A DNA stretch of 64,000 nucleotides from Gossypium raimondii. Taxonomy: Eukaryota; Streptophyta; Magnoliopsida; Malvales; Malvaceae. Of this stretch, positions 38,023 through 49,294 are shown piece by piece; position 1 is the stretch's first letter; each line of letters opens with the position of its first letter. The stretch spans positions 59,973,924 through 60,037,923 of the forward strand of contig NC_068570.1 of assembly GCF_025698545.1 (NCBI RefSeq), written 5' to 3'. The notes under the pieces were generated by a model that saw nothing but the letters and a program-made list of their open reading frames with translations, made no database searches and had not been told where the DNA came from. The position numbers were made by a program, and so were the translations under genes.

Positions 38023-40590
38023 TGGGGTAGATTTATGTCTAATATTTATACATTTTATGTTTGGCTAAGCTCGACTTGATTTAAAATATGGGTTTAAAAT
38101 TTTGTTGAAGTCTATTTATATTTGTAAAAGATTAATTAAACTTGTTTTAGGCTCGTATATATTATTTTTCTAGAGAATATATTATCTTTAATTTAATGTT
38201 TAATATTTCAAATGAATTTTCTTTGATATAAAATCTGTTTGCTAGTAAAATATTTCCCGGAAAATGATTTTTGAAAAATGATTTACTTTTTTGGAAAATA
38301 TGGGCCTGAGATTTTGCCCAGGCCCGGCTCGGAGAAAAAAATATGGGGCCCAAGCCCGGCCCGGCCCGGCCCATTTTTAATTAAAATTAAAATTATTTTT
38401 TAAATAAAATTAAAACTAATTGTTATTAAAATTAATTGTTAGTAAAATTATCAAATTATTAATTGTTAATTGTATTAATTGTTATAATAAAATCTAACAT
38501 TTGATTAGTAAATTTATCAAATTATTAATTGTATTAATTGTTGTAACAAAATCTAACATTTGATTAGTAAAACAAACTTGATGTTTTATTATTATTATTT
38601 TGTAACACTAGTCAAGGAAATGAAAGTAAATAAACTTAAAATAAAACTATTATATTTTAAAAATAAAAATATATATTTAATATTTTTGGTAGGGCCGGCA
38701 AAAAAATCTTGCCGAGGCCGCCCATTTTTAAACAGACCTAAAATTTTTCCCAAGCCCATATTTCGGCCTATATTTTACCCAAACCCTCCCATATTTGGAA
38801 GGGTGTCGGGGTAGGGCACGCTTACCATGGACGAGTCTAGTTATTACACTCAATTGACTAACATTAATAATTTTTTTCATGTATTTTAGGCAATTGAAAA
38901 CATGCCAATTCCATATGCTATAAATCATGCCAAAGTTACCAAAGTTCATGACATAGGCACATATGTATTCATTTACCTTCCATCAACCAAATATAACAGC
39001 TTATCACTGCCATTTCCCAAATAATACGTAAACAAATTACAGTAAAAATGTAAATCAATAATAAACCATACCCAAACACATCCAACAACCATGCTTAATT
39101 CACTTGAACCGAATTATAACAACCACAAATGCATATTATACCAAATCATATATCAAGCACACCACAAACATATAACAACCACAAATGCCATGCCATTGGC
39201 AGACCAGAATCAAGAAAGAAGACATTCCAAAGACGCTCAACACCAACCTCTTATGAAAATATCAACCAATGCCACTAACAAGAGTAAGAATGCTGAGGTA
39301 GAGGCTAGGACAACAAGAACTGTATAGCTGGAGGTCAAACATAGAAAGAAATTAGAACTGTTAGGAGCTGGATAAACAAACACAATAAATTTAATGGATT
39401 GATTTTTATTTTTGAAATTACAACTATATCAACTATATTAACAGCATGGTAAGGCACCAACATCCATTTACTCCCCGAATTCTCCAACCCCGTGAATATA
39501 AACAATTAAACACATATATTCATATTCTTACATTACCCAATTTACTTGCATAAAATCCTAAAACCCTAAATTTACAAACTAATCAATGTCAACAATGTAA
39601 CTTACTCAACAATGCACTAACATTTTCTTATGAAATGAAACCAGACACAAGTTTGCATTTTCCATTGAACTATGAAAATGGGTATCTAAAACCCTATCTA
39701 TTTCATAGTTTTCTTCTTTTTATGGTAATCCCCATTACACAGCAAGAGCTCTTAGCATAAAGCTTGGCAAAATTTACACAATTTACAGGTTGAAATTTCT
39801 CAGAAATTAAAAGTTGAAAATAAAACCATAAAAAATGAAATAATGTAAGGGATAAGGTTACCTGAAATTTTCCAGAGATCTGAGGGAAATTGGACTGGAG
39901 ATAGCAAAAAAAAAAAAAAATTGGTGGTCAGAATCTGAGAATGTTTGGATCGGCAATTTGGACGGATAAAGAGAGGAGGGAACCGAGGAAATGAAAAACC
40001 ACGGCGATAATCGATAGCGAGGACAGTGGGGGAGCTTATTGGAAAATCGGTTGTCAACGTTTTCTCACGGAAATTTGAAGGAATGAAGAAAGGGAGAAGA
40101 ATGAATGAAGGGAGCTTACTGGATCTGCCTGAGAGCTTTAGGAAAATGTCTTACGGAAATTGAAACGGTAAGACAATTTCCCAAAATGTAAGGCATTTTA
40201 CCCGTGTTTTGGAATTTATTTTCCAAATGAAAAATGTTTTCCGGCAAACAAACACTGGAAAACTGGGAAAACAATTTCCGAAAAATGATTTCCCACAAAC
40301 AAACCCACCCTTAAATTTAGATAACTTTCTATATATTTTTTTAAAATTTACATGATATTGTATTGTTATATCTTTAATTTCATGTGATATAAATTACATA
40401 ATATATATAAAAAAATAAAAATATATTACAAAAGGGTTTGAGTCGGTTCAGGTTTTGAATGTTAAAACCCAAACCTCACTCATTTAAAACAAGTTTATTT
40501 TTCATGCCTTGTATATCTATTCAAACTTTCTCATATTTTGTATGGATCTTTGGATGCGCTTGAGCGGATAACATAACCTATGAGCAGTTA
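38023..40590. mobile_element. Nested transposon cluster
   Basis: The outer GGGCC-family hAT-like element has its left part at about 38023-38165 and its right part at 40317-40590. Between them sits about 2.15 kb of later DNA. It includes another GGGCC-rich piece (about 38300-38840, with CCCGGCCCGGCCCGGCCC at 38355) and a segment whose ends carry GGAAAATGATTTTT / CCGAAAAATGATTTCC motifs (about 38200 and 40200-40310). Boundaries are approximate. Confidence 0.5.
39237..39327 (-). other. Possible exon of a captured or decayed gene
   Basis: On the minus strand a good acceptor (TTTGACCTCCAG) precedes a 29-residue hydrophobic tail, YTVLVVLASTSAFLLLLVAL then VDIFIRGWC and a stop, like a C-terminal membrane segment. 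A leader-like exon ending in a good donor (TTTCAG|GTAACC, about 39862) lies upstream in the same transposon cluster. I found no start codon joining them. It may be a captured gene piece or a noncoding transcript. Confidence 0.25.
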
Positions 40591-40767
40591 ACTCTATCCC
40601 TATTATTTTTCCGCAAATAAATTTTTAATTGAAATTCTCATATTCTATTGCCACACTTTATTAAACTTAGTTTGGATCATAACATTTTATATATAATCAA
40701 TTATCTTTACTTCAATATTTAATGAACTTTACTTACATCATAATTAATAAAAAGTATATTTTCATGC

Positions 40768-40905
40768 GAATTGAGTCTTATTTTGGTTATCGTCGGTATT
40801 ATTGTCTATGTAGTAGGATGAGGATTTAAGTGTATTGAAGTGCGTTTATCTTTCTATTTAAGGGTTAGAGAGGTATAAAAAAAGAATTACAATGTATTAT
40901 GCCAA
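40768..40905 (+). mobile_element. tRNA-derived SINE-like relic, copy 3
   Basis: Shares GTATTGAAGTGCGTTTATC and CTATTTAAGGGTTAG with the better copy at 15770. The A and B boxes are decayed. Confidence 0.45.
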
Positions 40906-40909
40906 AATA

Positions 40910-41660
40910 TGTCCTCCCCTCTACCAACCCATCCAACCTACTCCACTCTAATTTCACCATTTTTATTTTTTTAGTTATTGATAAAAATAAAATGGGTTTG
41001 AATAATTTAAAAATAATATTATATAGTTCTATGGTGAATAAAAAAATTAAAATTTTCATTAATTTTGAATTCATACTTTTTATGGTCATCTAGATAAGGT
41101 GCATGGCTAAAAGGTTAACTTGTTTCACGTTAACAGTCGCATGGCATCATGAAACGTAATTCGTGGTTGTTCATTTTAATAATATCATTTTAAAGGTTCA
41201 AATCCACATTCTCTCGTTAAAAATGCAAATAATCATAAAAATCATTAGATTGCAAGTATAATTGATTTTATTATTATAATTATTACGAATCACGATGCAT
41301 AAAATCATTAAAAAAATATTGTAAAATTAATTTTTCTCTCACTTAAATTTAAAAAAGATTGGATTATTAGTTTCATTACCTACTCCACCATCTCTAGTTG
41401 ATTAATAGCATAATATATTGAATTAAATATATGCAGCCTCATAACACCATACGTATAAGGAAAATGGTTTGGTACAATTGTTTGTGTTTTTTTATTGGAC
41501 TTGGTTAAGACCAATGTATGTTGTATAATAATGTAATATTATTTGTCGGCTATGGTTGACTTCACAAGACAATTTTGGATTTGTGTTTTGACTTCAATGT
41601 CTTTTTTTCATTATTCGCGGGTAATTATCGTATAATGATTGTCGGGTACTGAACTTTGTG
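40910..41660. other. AT-rich upstream region of the glycine-rich gene
   Basis: No gene is seen. The last 100 bp before the TATA box are likely the promoter of the next gene. Confidence 0.4.
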
Positions 41661-41663
41661 GTG

Positions 41664-41671
41664 TATAAATA
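41664..41671 (+). promoter_or_regulatory. TATA box of the glycine-rich protein gene
   Basis: TATAAATA lies 75 bp before the ATG at 41739, a good spacing for a leader of about 45 nt. Confidence 0.7.
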
Positions 41672-41738
41672 GGTGATCATGGAGATGGAGAGTGAAACCA
41701 AGCAAGTGTGGGTCTAGTTCTTAGTCTATTCCCAAACA

Positions 41739-42632
41739 ATGGCAGCAATGGATGCTAAATTGTGGTATGTGGGTCTTGTTTTTTTAAGTATTGCTGGTAC
41801 TTTGAGTCTTGTTGTTGGAGGAGGTGATGTTGGGTATAATGGTGATAATGGGGATGATAATCATTGTTTATATAGAAGTTGGCGAAGTCGTGGTAGTTTC
41901 TTTGGCGGTGGAGGTGGAGGAGGAGGAGGTGGTGGGGGTGGAGGAGGTGGTGCTTCAAGTAATGGTATTGGATATGGAGAGGGGCATGGTGTAGGAGGAG
42001 GTGTAGGGGGTAGTGTTGGTGGGGGTGGTTTTGGAGGAGGTGGTGGAGGTGGAAGTGGAAGTGGTTATGGTAGGTTTGGTGAAGGGTTTGGTCATGGTAG
42101 TGGTTTTGGTGCAGGAGCAAGCATAGGAGGAGAAGGAGGTGGCGGTGGAGGCGGAGGAGGTGGTGGCGGTGGTGGTGTTAGTAAAGGGTCTAGTGGAGGT
42201 TATGGCCATGGTAATGGTTATGGTGCAGGTGTTGGTGTTGGTGGTGCAAGTGGAAGTGGAAGTGATGGGACATCAAGTGGTTGCGGCGGAGGAGGGGGAG
42301 GTGGTAGTGGGGGTGGTTCTGGTGGAGGCTCAGGTCATGGTAATGGTTTTGGTGCAGGTTTTGGGATAGCTGGCATTGAAGGAGGAGGAGGAGGTGGTGG
42401 TGAAGGCAGGGGTGGAGGTGGTGGAAATGGAGGAGAAGGATATGGACATGGGGAAGGCATGGGAATGGGAATGGGAGGGGGTTCAAATGTTGAGAAAGGA
42501 CGTGGTGGTGGCAAAGGTAACATGGGATTTGGTATGGGAATGGGAATGGGAATGGGAATGGGCATTGGGGTTGGTTTTGGACCAGGAACAAGTGGAGTTA
42601 AAGATACAAGTACTGAACATGGTCATCCTTAG
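41739..42632 (+). CDS. Secreted glycine-rich protein, single exon, 297 aa
   Basis: A hydrophobic N-terminus (LWYVGLVFLSIAGTLSLVV, 8-26) fits a signal peptide. The mature part has runs of Gly broken by Ser, Tyr, His and Phe, with spaced repeats of the form YGHGxGYGAGVGVGG, and ends in a Gly-Met block (GMGMGMGMGMGIGVGFG) and a polar tail. There is no RNA-binding domain and no CCHC knuckle, so it is not the nuclear GRP class. A cell-wall structural or surface role is likely. Simple-sequence DNA makes the length prone to slippage. A second in-frame ATG lies three codons in (MAAM). Confidence 0.82.
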   Translation: MAAMDAKLWYVGLVFLSIAGTLSLVVGGGDVGYNGDNGDDNHCLYRSWRSRGSFFGGGGGGGGGGGGGGGGASSNGIGYGEGHGVGGGVGGSVGGGGFGGGGGGGSGSGYGRFGEGFGHGSGFGAGASIGGEGGGGGGGGGGGGGGVSKGSSGGYGHGNGYGAGVGVGGASGSGSDGTSSGCGGGGGGGSGGGSGGGSGHGNGFGAGFGIAGIEGGGGGGGEGRGGGGGNGGEGYGHGEGMGMGMGGGSNVEKGRGGGKGNMGFGMGMGMGMGMGIGVGFGPGTSGVKDTSTEHGHP

Positions 42633-43042
42633 ACCTACACATGCATGGTTTCGCCTTCTACAATGGATATCCTATGTCTCATGTTCAAGTTTAGAAACTT
42701 TGAGATTTGTTTGTCAAATAAACCTCTTTCTTTTGTTGTCAAATATGCATTCATGCATTAATGCTTTAATCTACTTTTCATCCTCTATAGTTGTATTGAT
42801 GGGGGAATTTTCATTTTATCAGCATATTTAAGAGAATAAAACCGAAAAATTAATTTTATGTATCATAAAGTAAAAATGGAAGATATTTTGATTTAAAATT
42901 TTTTAAGAGTATTATTAGTACAATCACGAATACAAATATATGTCGGACCAATTATAATGTAAAATTAAATCAATACAAAATATAATGAACGAAAAATTGA
43001 AAACAATCGAACCAAACTAAAAGAACCGGATAAAACTCACAT

Positions 43043-43080
<38 letters not shown>

Positions 43081-43648
43081 AAATAAAATGAAGACTCTCA
43101 GACAATTTTTTATTTAAGTATGAGTTGAGAAATTCCTAGTAGAATGATGGTACTATTGGTGTTTAAGTTATTGGGCTTAAAGATAAGTAAGCCTTCAAAA
43201 AGTTGGTCAACATTTTGCTTACATCATAATGGAAGAAACAAAATGTGAAACATATTAGGGGTAATCAAGACCCTTTCCTTCACGGTGTTAAATTACCTAC
43301 AACAAAGGCAATAATAATAACATTCAACTCTTTTACCATAGTATTTCCCTTTGGGTTTGCATAATTTAGTGTCCATCTTACACATTTGTATACATGGTAG
43401 AGTGGTATGAAGGGCGAGATACAGCACGTCAACAATGGAGTAATGTTGGGTTTGACAAATGTAGTAATCACTTTCTGATTCTAATTTCCAAAAAACATGG
43501 TTAAATACATTTATATGTATTTAAGTTTGAACCTAGATCTTGTATATATATCATCTTACAAAATTGTACAAATATATGTATAATATCATTGGTTAATTGA
43601 ACGAATGAAAGAATGAATGAAAGAATCTATACGTCAAAGAATATTGGA
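42633..43648. other. Spacer with (TA)n, no gene seen
   Basis: A TA microsatellite sits at about 43050-43078. The 3' flank of the glycine-rich gene occupies the left part and the 3' flank of family copy 1 the right part. Confidence 0.5.
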
Positions 43649-44917
43649 TCAAAACAGCTTGCTTGCAAATTCATCCATGGGGCTTCCTTCTATACGAGAA
43701 TAGCTTGATTTTTTGGCTACATCTCTCAGTTCTGATAAGCTTCTTCCCAGTTGCAATGCCACTTTCATTTCAAACAACTCCCCATTTTCTCTTTTCTCCA
43801 CATCACATTCATCCAACGTTGATTCTATCGATTCTTGCATAAGCTTAAAGAACCCAGCGTTGTTCCTGTACATCTCGAACACCATACCAACTTGGCCACC
43901 GTGCTCGAAGGTGTTCACAGCTGAAGCTAAAGCTCCTGCAACAGCCGCCACTGTGGCCGCCCAAGGGCTGTTGGAAGAAACCATGAAAGCCGATCCTAGA
44001 GCTGCTATTCCAGTTAGCAATGGCCCTGATGTAGCTAAAACTTTGTTCATGTTCAAAGCCTTGTTGCCTAATCTCTCGTAATCTTCACTGTCTTTTCTCT
44101 TTATTACTTCAACCACTTCTCTCATTTCCATTTCCAATTCCCTGGTCCACCCATTGTTGTTCGTCAATGCTTTGTTTGAGTTTGGAGACTGTTTTGTAGG
44201 CCACCAAACAGCAGGCTCTAAACTTGCAGGGAATTTTTCAAGCATAACACCAAGCAAAGGAAGAGGGTAAGCTTTGTCAAGTGCCAACACTTTCTCCATA
44301 GCATCATTCACGTCATCTTGGCATGGAGAACCAACAGCAAGTAGGGTTTTGATTTGGGATTGCAGCTGCTTAAACAATCTCGTGGCATTACGTTGCTCTT
44401 CCACAAGCTGTGAGGGTTGAATCTTATTCATCAATACCAACATCCCAGTGGCTGCTGAGAACATCACACTGGATGCCAACTTCAAACCCATAGCAGAAAC
44501 CCCAGCGCCAACGCCAGTTGTGGCGGCGACACCTGCCATGGTTGCGGCGGTGAGGGTAATCATATTGATGGAGTTGAGTAGAAGGGTGTTCCAGTTATCT
44601 CGTTGTTCCCCAATGTTGTTATGCATCTCCACTCTGTCAGCTATGGCCTCTAAGATGGCATACAGTTGAAAGGTAGCCATTGAAACAGATGAGGTTTGTT
44701 GAACCAATGGTGTGCTATGGACATTGTTTTGGATTGGGATTGTGTTGATGAACCCGTCTTTACTATTCAATTGCTCGGACTGTGTTTTGGGTTGTCGTAA
44801 TTTAGGGGCTGAAAATCTTACCGATGGGAGCTTTGGGATGGATATAGCAGCACGGATTTGGTTTGAAGCAGAAGATGATGAGAGGAGAAAATTATTAGAA
44901 GCATGTAAAGAAGCCAT
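43649..44917 (-). CDS. At4g22030-like plastid/membrane protein, family copy 1, 422 aa
   Basis: Intact and intronless. The N-terminus (MASLHASNNFLLSSSSASNQ) is Ser-rich and basic without acids for about 45 residues, like a chloroplast transit peptide. Two closely spaced hydrophobic stretches (about 112-164) include MITLTAATMAGVAA and [14 protein letters not shown] third (about 293-337) includes [14 protein letters not shown] and [16 protein letters not shown]. The rest is soluble and helical. The family is usually labelled 'probable F-box protein At4g22030-like', but I see no F-box. Function is unknown. This copy has [14 protein letters not shown] where copies 2-4 have [20 protein letters not shown] box lies at 45059-45066 and the leader contains a (TA)n tract (44921-44939). 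It has no recurring module on its 3' side. Confidence 0.85.
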   Translation of the reverse strand: MASLHASNNFLLSSSSASNQIRAAISIPKLPSVRFSAPKLRQPKTQSEQLNSKDGFINTIPIQNNVHSTPLVQQTSSVSMATFQLYAILEAIADRVEMHNNIGEQRDNWNTLLLNSINMITLTAATMAGVAATTGVGAGVSAMGLKLASSVMFSAATGMLVLMNKIQPSQLVEEQRNATRLFKQLQSQIKTLLAVGSPCQDDVNDAMEKVLALDKAYPLPLLGVMLEKFPASLEPAVWWPTKQSPNSNKALTNNNGWTRELEMEMREVVEVIKRKDSEDYERLGNKALNMNKVLATSGPLLTGIAALGSAFMVSSNSPWAATVAAVAGALASAVNTFEHGGQVGMVFEMYRNNAGFFKLMQESIESTLDECDVEKRENGELFEMKVALQLGRSLSELRDVAKKSSYSRIEGSPMDEFASKLF

Positions 44918-44920
44918 ATG

Positions 44921-44951
<31 letters not shown>

Positions 44952-45058
44952 ATATATGAAAAAAAGAGAGGAAATATAGAAATTTGGTGGGTTGATTGGA
45001 GGCTTTGAGCAAAGGAAATTAAAGAAGAGATTTAGAGATGAAAGGTGAAATGGGGGCG

Positions 45059-45066
45059 TATTTATA
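45059..45066 (-). promoter_or_regulatory. TATA box, family copy 1
   Basis: TATAAATA on the minus strand, in the context GCTATAAATACGCC shared by all five copies, 142 bp before the ATG. Confidence 0.65.
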
Positions 45067-47280
45067 GCAAGCAATGAGGGATAGCTGATTTGGTCTGCTA
45101 ATTTGACTGTCTGATTGAATTGACCAATCTTTGTTACATTAGCTGACCTATTAAAAGGTTGTCTCGTTCAATGTTATATCAAAAATAAAAGGAAAAACTA
45201 ACATCCAGTCCTTAAATTCAACAATTTTTTTAATTTTAGTCCTTTAGTCTATATTAATCTCATAATTTACCAACTTTTTCCGTTTTGATTCATGTGATAA
45301 TATGACATCCTAATTGCAACATCATCACCTAAAAATTATATTTTTATAAAAGAATTTTGATGATGGCGTGGTACAATCTTAGAGTTTAGAGACCAAATTG
45401 AGAAAAATTAAAAATTTAAGAACTAAATATTGCCTTATCTCAAAATAAAAATAAAAAGGGCTCAATATAACATCGATACCTAAACTTGACACTTTTTCTT
45501 AATTTGGTACATGAACTTGGCTTTTTTTCCCTAATTTGGTACCTAAACTTATTAAATGTTATAAAATTATGCAAAACACTAACGGTGTTAAAATTTTTTG
45601 TTATGCTACCAAAATATTATAAGTATTAGAGGAAATTCATGTTAAAAATTTCGGTTTTAAGCTATGCTTAACAAATTAATATTAAATAAGAAAAAAGAGC
45701 TTTAAAACCCAAATTAAAAGAAATTCATTATTTTCAATTAGTAAAATAATTAAATAAATAAAACTAAAAGTAATTGAACATATAAAATACAAAAAAAATC
45801 ATGTCATCATCATATGTCGATCATACATTGATTATTTTACTACCTCATAAAATAACATTATTAGTATATTGGAGTAATTTGTAAAACGTTTAACAAGTTT
45901 AAACACCAAATCAAACAAAATATATTTGAATATATGAATTTCCTTTGTAGACAAATCCTAAAATAATAATTTATTGAATTAGTAAAATTTATATGATGAT
46001 GTAATGTTGAATATATGAAATTCCTTTGTAGAAAACCCTAAAATTAATTAAATTAATTCACTAATGAACACAACAAAGAACAAAGCAAGAAAATAAACGA
46101 TTAACAACTAAGAAGCGAAACAATGTCCAAGAAAGAATTTACCTAGACTTCATTTGTCACTATCAATCTAAATTACGTAATTCTTTTACTTAGTATTTTG
46201 ATCCGTAGAAATCTCTAAATTATGCTAATATCATTTGAGAGGAAGAGCAATTGACTCTAGGTTGATTAATTGAAATTTATTTCTAATTAACACCCCTATT
46301 ATCGCATTAACTTATGCTATGGATTTTCCTAATAGATTTGACTCTAACCTAATCTAGTAGATTTATTTCGTCCTATTTCTAAGATTGCATGCAAGTCCAC
46401 TCAATTACGCATGATCTACTCTTAAACAGGGTTTATTCCTTCTCTGATTTAAGCACATCAAACATGGATCAATAGTCTATAAATAATAAACCAAGAATTA
46501 AGCACACATAATTGAGAACAAGAAACTAAATATTTATTGCTTAAAATAAAAATCAAAAGACAGAATTCATCATAGGGTTCATCTCATTAGGTATTCAGAA
46601 AATTAGTTAATACTTAAAAATAAAAACATCCGGAGACAGTATAACCACAAAAAACAAAGAAACTCGTGATGGCTTCCTAAGAAATCAAATGCGAGTCTTC
46701 AATATTGACGGAAATCTACTTCAGAATCGGCTTCAATGGTGTTTGTCGAGTTGTTTTCTTAAATATTCTATGACAACTCTCTCTTATCTTCTTATGTTTG
46801 AATATATGAATTTCCTTCGTAGTTAAAGCCTAAAATACTAATTTATTGAATTAGTAAAATTTTTATTTGATTATGTAACGTTGATATGAATTTCCTGCCT
46901 AAAATATTAATTTATTTTTCCTTTTTAGTGTTAGATTTTATAAAAAATGTTTTGACTATTTTTGTCACCTTTGCTCGATTTAAATATAGTATGTCGAAAT
47001 TCAAACCTAATAATATTAGATAATAATCTTTTGTCAAATACATATAACAGATTAGACCAAATAATAATAAGTTTTGCTCCATTACTTTGGGAATGGTGGC
47101 TCGGTCTTAATTCTAATTATACAAATATTAATATAGAAATATCCAAAAAATGTGAAAAAAATTATCTGTAAATCATTTTCTATAAAACAAAGTACATCGT
47201 ATCGCTCAGACCAAATCAAAGTAATTATATAAAAAAATATTTAGAAAAAAAAAAGTGAGACATGGTAGCGAATTACAAGG

Positions 47281-47445
47281 GCATGAAGTAATGTTGTTAC
47301 GAAAGAGCTAAGACAAAAGGACCGTTGGTCCCTAAAGACCGGAGGCGGTTGTCTGGTTTGAAGGTTTTATTACTCGTTTTTGGTTTTGAATTTTAGTTGC
47401 TAAGACTCAGCCAACAGTTGGGTGACGTCCCAATACCATCAAACA
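47281..47445 (+). repeat. Recurring noncoding module, copy next to gene copy 2
   Basis: Contains GCTAAGACAAAAGGACCG, then TTGGTCCCTAAAGACCGGAG, GCGGTTGTCTGG and CAGCCAACAGTTGGGTGACG. AGACA...TGTCT, ACCG...CGGT and GGTC...GACC nest as paired stems. It lies about 455 bp past the 3' end of copy 2. No consistent reading frame is kept among copies. Confidence 0.6.
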
Positions 47446-47899
47446 TGAGTCGTCTATTTTGTATGCCGATACACCAATGTTGTTCAATTGTAGTTATTCA
47501 AGATTTTTAAAGGTTGTCAGCTTAAGTGGATTTAGACATGTAATGTGTTCGTATTAGTTTGGGGCTTAGGGTAGAGTCAAAAATATATATATAAAAACTT
47601 AGATAAATTCTTATATGAACTTAAAAATTTGACTCGAATAATTTAAACTTAAATCTTAGCGAAAATGAATTAAGAAATGAAATCTAAATAATTGAAATTT
47701 AAAATGAGAAAAATAAAAACAGAAACTCAAAGTAGGTTACATAGAATCAATTCCAAAGGATATGGTAAATGAAATTTCTATTTCTGTTCATGATTCAACC
47801 TGTCTTGTGTACATCATCATCTTCCAAAATTGTACAAACATATGTATATCATTGGTTAATTGAATGAATGAAAGAATCTATACGTCAAAGAATATTGGA

Positions 47900-49165
47900 T
47901 CAAAACAGCTTGCTTGCAAATTCATCCATGGGGCTTCCTTCTATACGAGAATAGCTTGATTTTTTGGCTACATCTCTCAGTTCTGATAAGCTTCTTCCCA
48001 GTTGCAATGCCACTTTCATTTCAAACAACTCCCCATTTTCTCTTTTCTCCACATCACATTCATCCAACGTTGATTCTATCGATTCTTGCATAAGCTTAAA
48101 GAACCCAGCGTTGTTCCTGTACATCTCGAACACCATACCAACTTGGCCACCGTGCTCGAAGGTGTTCACAGCTGAAGCTAAAGCTCCTGCAACAGCCGCC
48201 ACTGTGGCCGCCCAAGGGCTGTTGGAAGAAACCATGAAAGCCGATCCTAGAGCTGCTATTCCAGTTAGCAATGGCCCTGATGTAGCTAAAACTTTGTTCA
48301 TGTTCAAAGCCTTGTTGCCTAATCTCTCGTAATCTTCACTGTCTTTTCTCTTTATTACTTCAACCACTTCTCTCATTTCCATTTCCAATTCCCTGGTCCA
48401 CCCATTGTTGTTCGTCAATGCTTTGTTTGAGTTTGGAGACTGTTTTGTAGGCCACCAAACAGCAGGCTCTAAACTTGCAGGGAATTTTTCAAGCATAACA
48501 CCAAGCAAAGGAAGAGGGTAAGCTTTGTCAAGTGCCAACACTTTCTCCATAGCATCATTCACGTCATCTTGGCATGGAGAACCAACAGCAAGTAGGGTTT
48601 TGATTTGGGATTGCAGCTGCTTAAACAATCTCGTGGCATTACGTTGCTCTTCCACAAGCTGTGAGGGTTGAATCTTATTCATCAATACCAACATCCCGGT
48701 GGCTGCTGAGAACATCACACTGGATGCCAAATTCAAACCCATAACAGAAACCCCGGCGCCAACGCCAGTTGCGGCGGCAACACCTGCCATGGTTGCGGCG
48801 GTGAGGGTAATCATATTGATGGAGTTGAGTAGAAGGGTGTTCCAGTTTTCTCGTTGTTCCCCAATGTTGTTATGCATCTCCACTCTGTCAGCTATGGCCT
48901 CTAAGATGGCATACAGTTGAAAGGTAGCCATTGAAACAGATGAGGTTTGTTGAACCAATGGTGTGCTATGGACATTGTTTTGGATTGGGATTGTGTTGAT
49001 GAACCCGTCTTTACTATTCAATTGCTCGGACTGTGTTTTGGGTTGTCGTAATTTAGGGGCTGAAAATCTTACCGATGGGAGCTTTGGGATGGATATAGCA
49101 GCACGGATTTGGTTTGAAGAAGAAGATGATGAGAGGAGAAAGTTAGAAGCATGTAAAGAAGCCAT
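47900..49165 (-). CDS. At4g22030-like protein, family copy 2, 421 aa
   Basis: Intact, with the same layout as copy 1. The N-terminal and C-terminal parts read like copies 1 and 5 (SEQLNSKDGFINTIPIQNN). Residues about 106-146 instead read like copies 3/4 ([27 protein letters not shown]), and so does the DNA at about 48696-48855. This points to a short gene-conversion tract. It is the mirror partner of copy 5, but unlike copy 5 its frame is open. Confidence 0.86.
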   Translation of the reverse strand: MASLHASNFLLSSSSSSNQIRAAISIPKLPSVRFSAPKLRQPKTQSEQLNSKDGFINTIPIQNNVHSTPLVQQTSSVSMATFQLYAILEAIADRVEMHNNIGEQRENWNTLLLNSINMITLTAATMAGVAAATGVGAGVSVMGLNLASSVMFSAATGMLVLMNKIQPSQLVEEQRNATRLFKQLQSQIKTLLAVGSPCQDDVNDAMEKVLALDKAYPLPLLGVMLEKFPASLEPAVWWPTKQSPNSNKALTNNNGWTRELEMEMREVVEVIKRKDSEDYERLGNKALNMNKVLATSGPLLTGIAALGSAFMVSSNSPWAATVAAVAGALASAVNTFEHGGQVGMVFEMYRNNAGFFKLMQESIESTLDECDVEKRENGELFEMKVALQLGRSLSELRDVAKKSSYSRIEGSPMDEFASKLF

Positions 49166-49286
49166 ATTTAGAAATTTAGAATTTTGAATGGAAATTTAGA
49201 AATTTTGTGGGTTGAATTGAAAGGAAATTAAAGAATGGATTTGTAGATGTTTTAGGGATGAAAGGTGAGAGACTGCGATGGAGGCG

Positions 49287-49294
49287 TATTTATA
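49287..49294 (-). promoter_or_regulatory. TATA box, family copy 2
   Basis: TATAAATA on the minus strand, 122 bp before the ATG, in the shared context followed by CGCCTCCAT. Confidence 0.65.

Noticed and set aside
41755-42831. Several long frames overlapping the glycine-rich gene on both strands
   Set aside because: They are shadows of GGN-rich simple sequence, with proline, valine or histidine bias and no domain.
47281-47445. Module as a tRNA or snoRNA gene
   Set aside because: No cloverleaf, no C/D or H/ACA box pattern recognised; left as unidentified.
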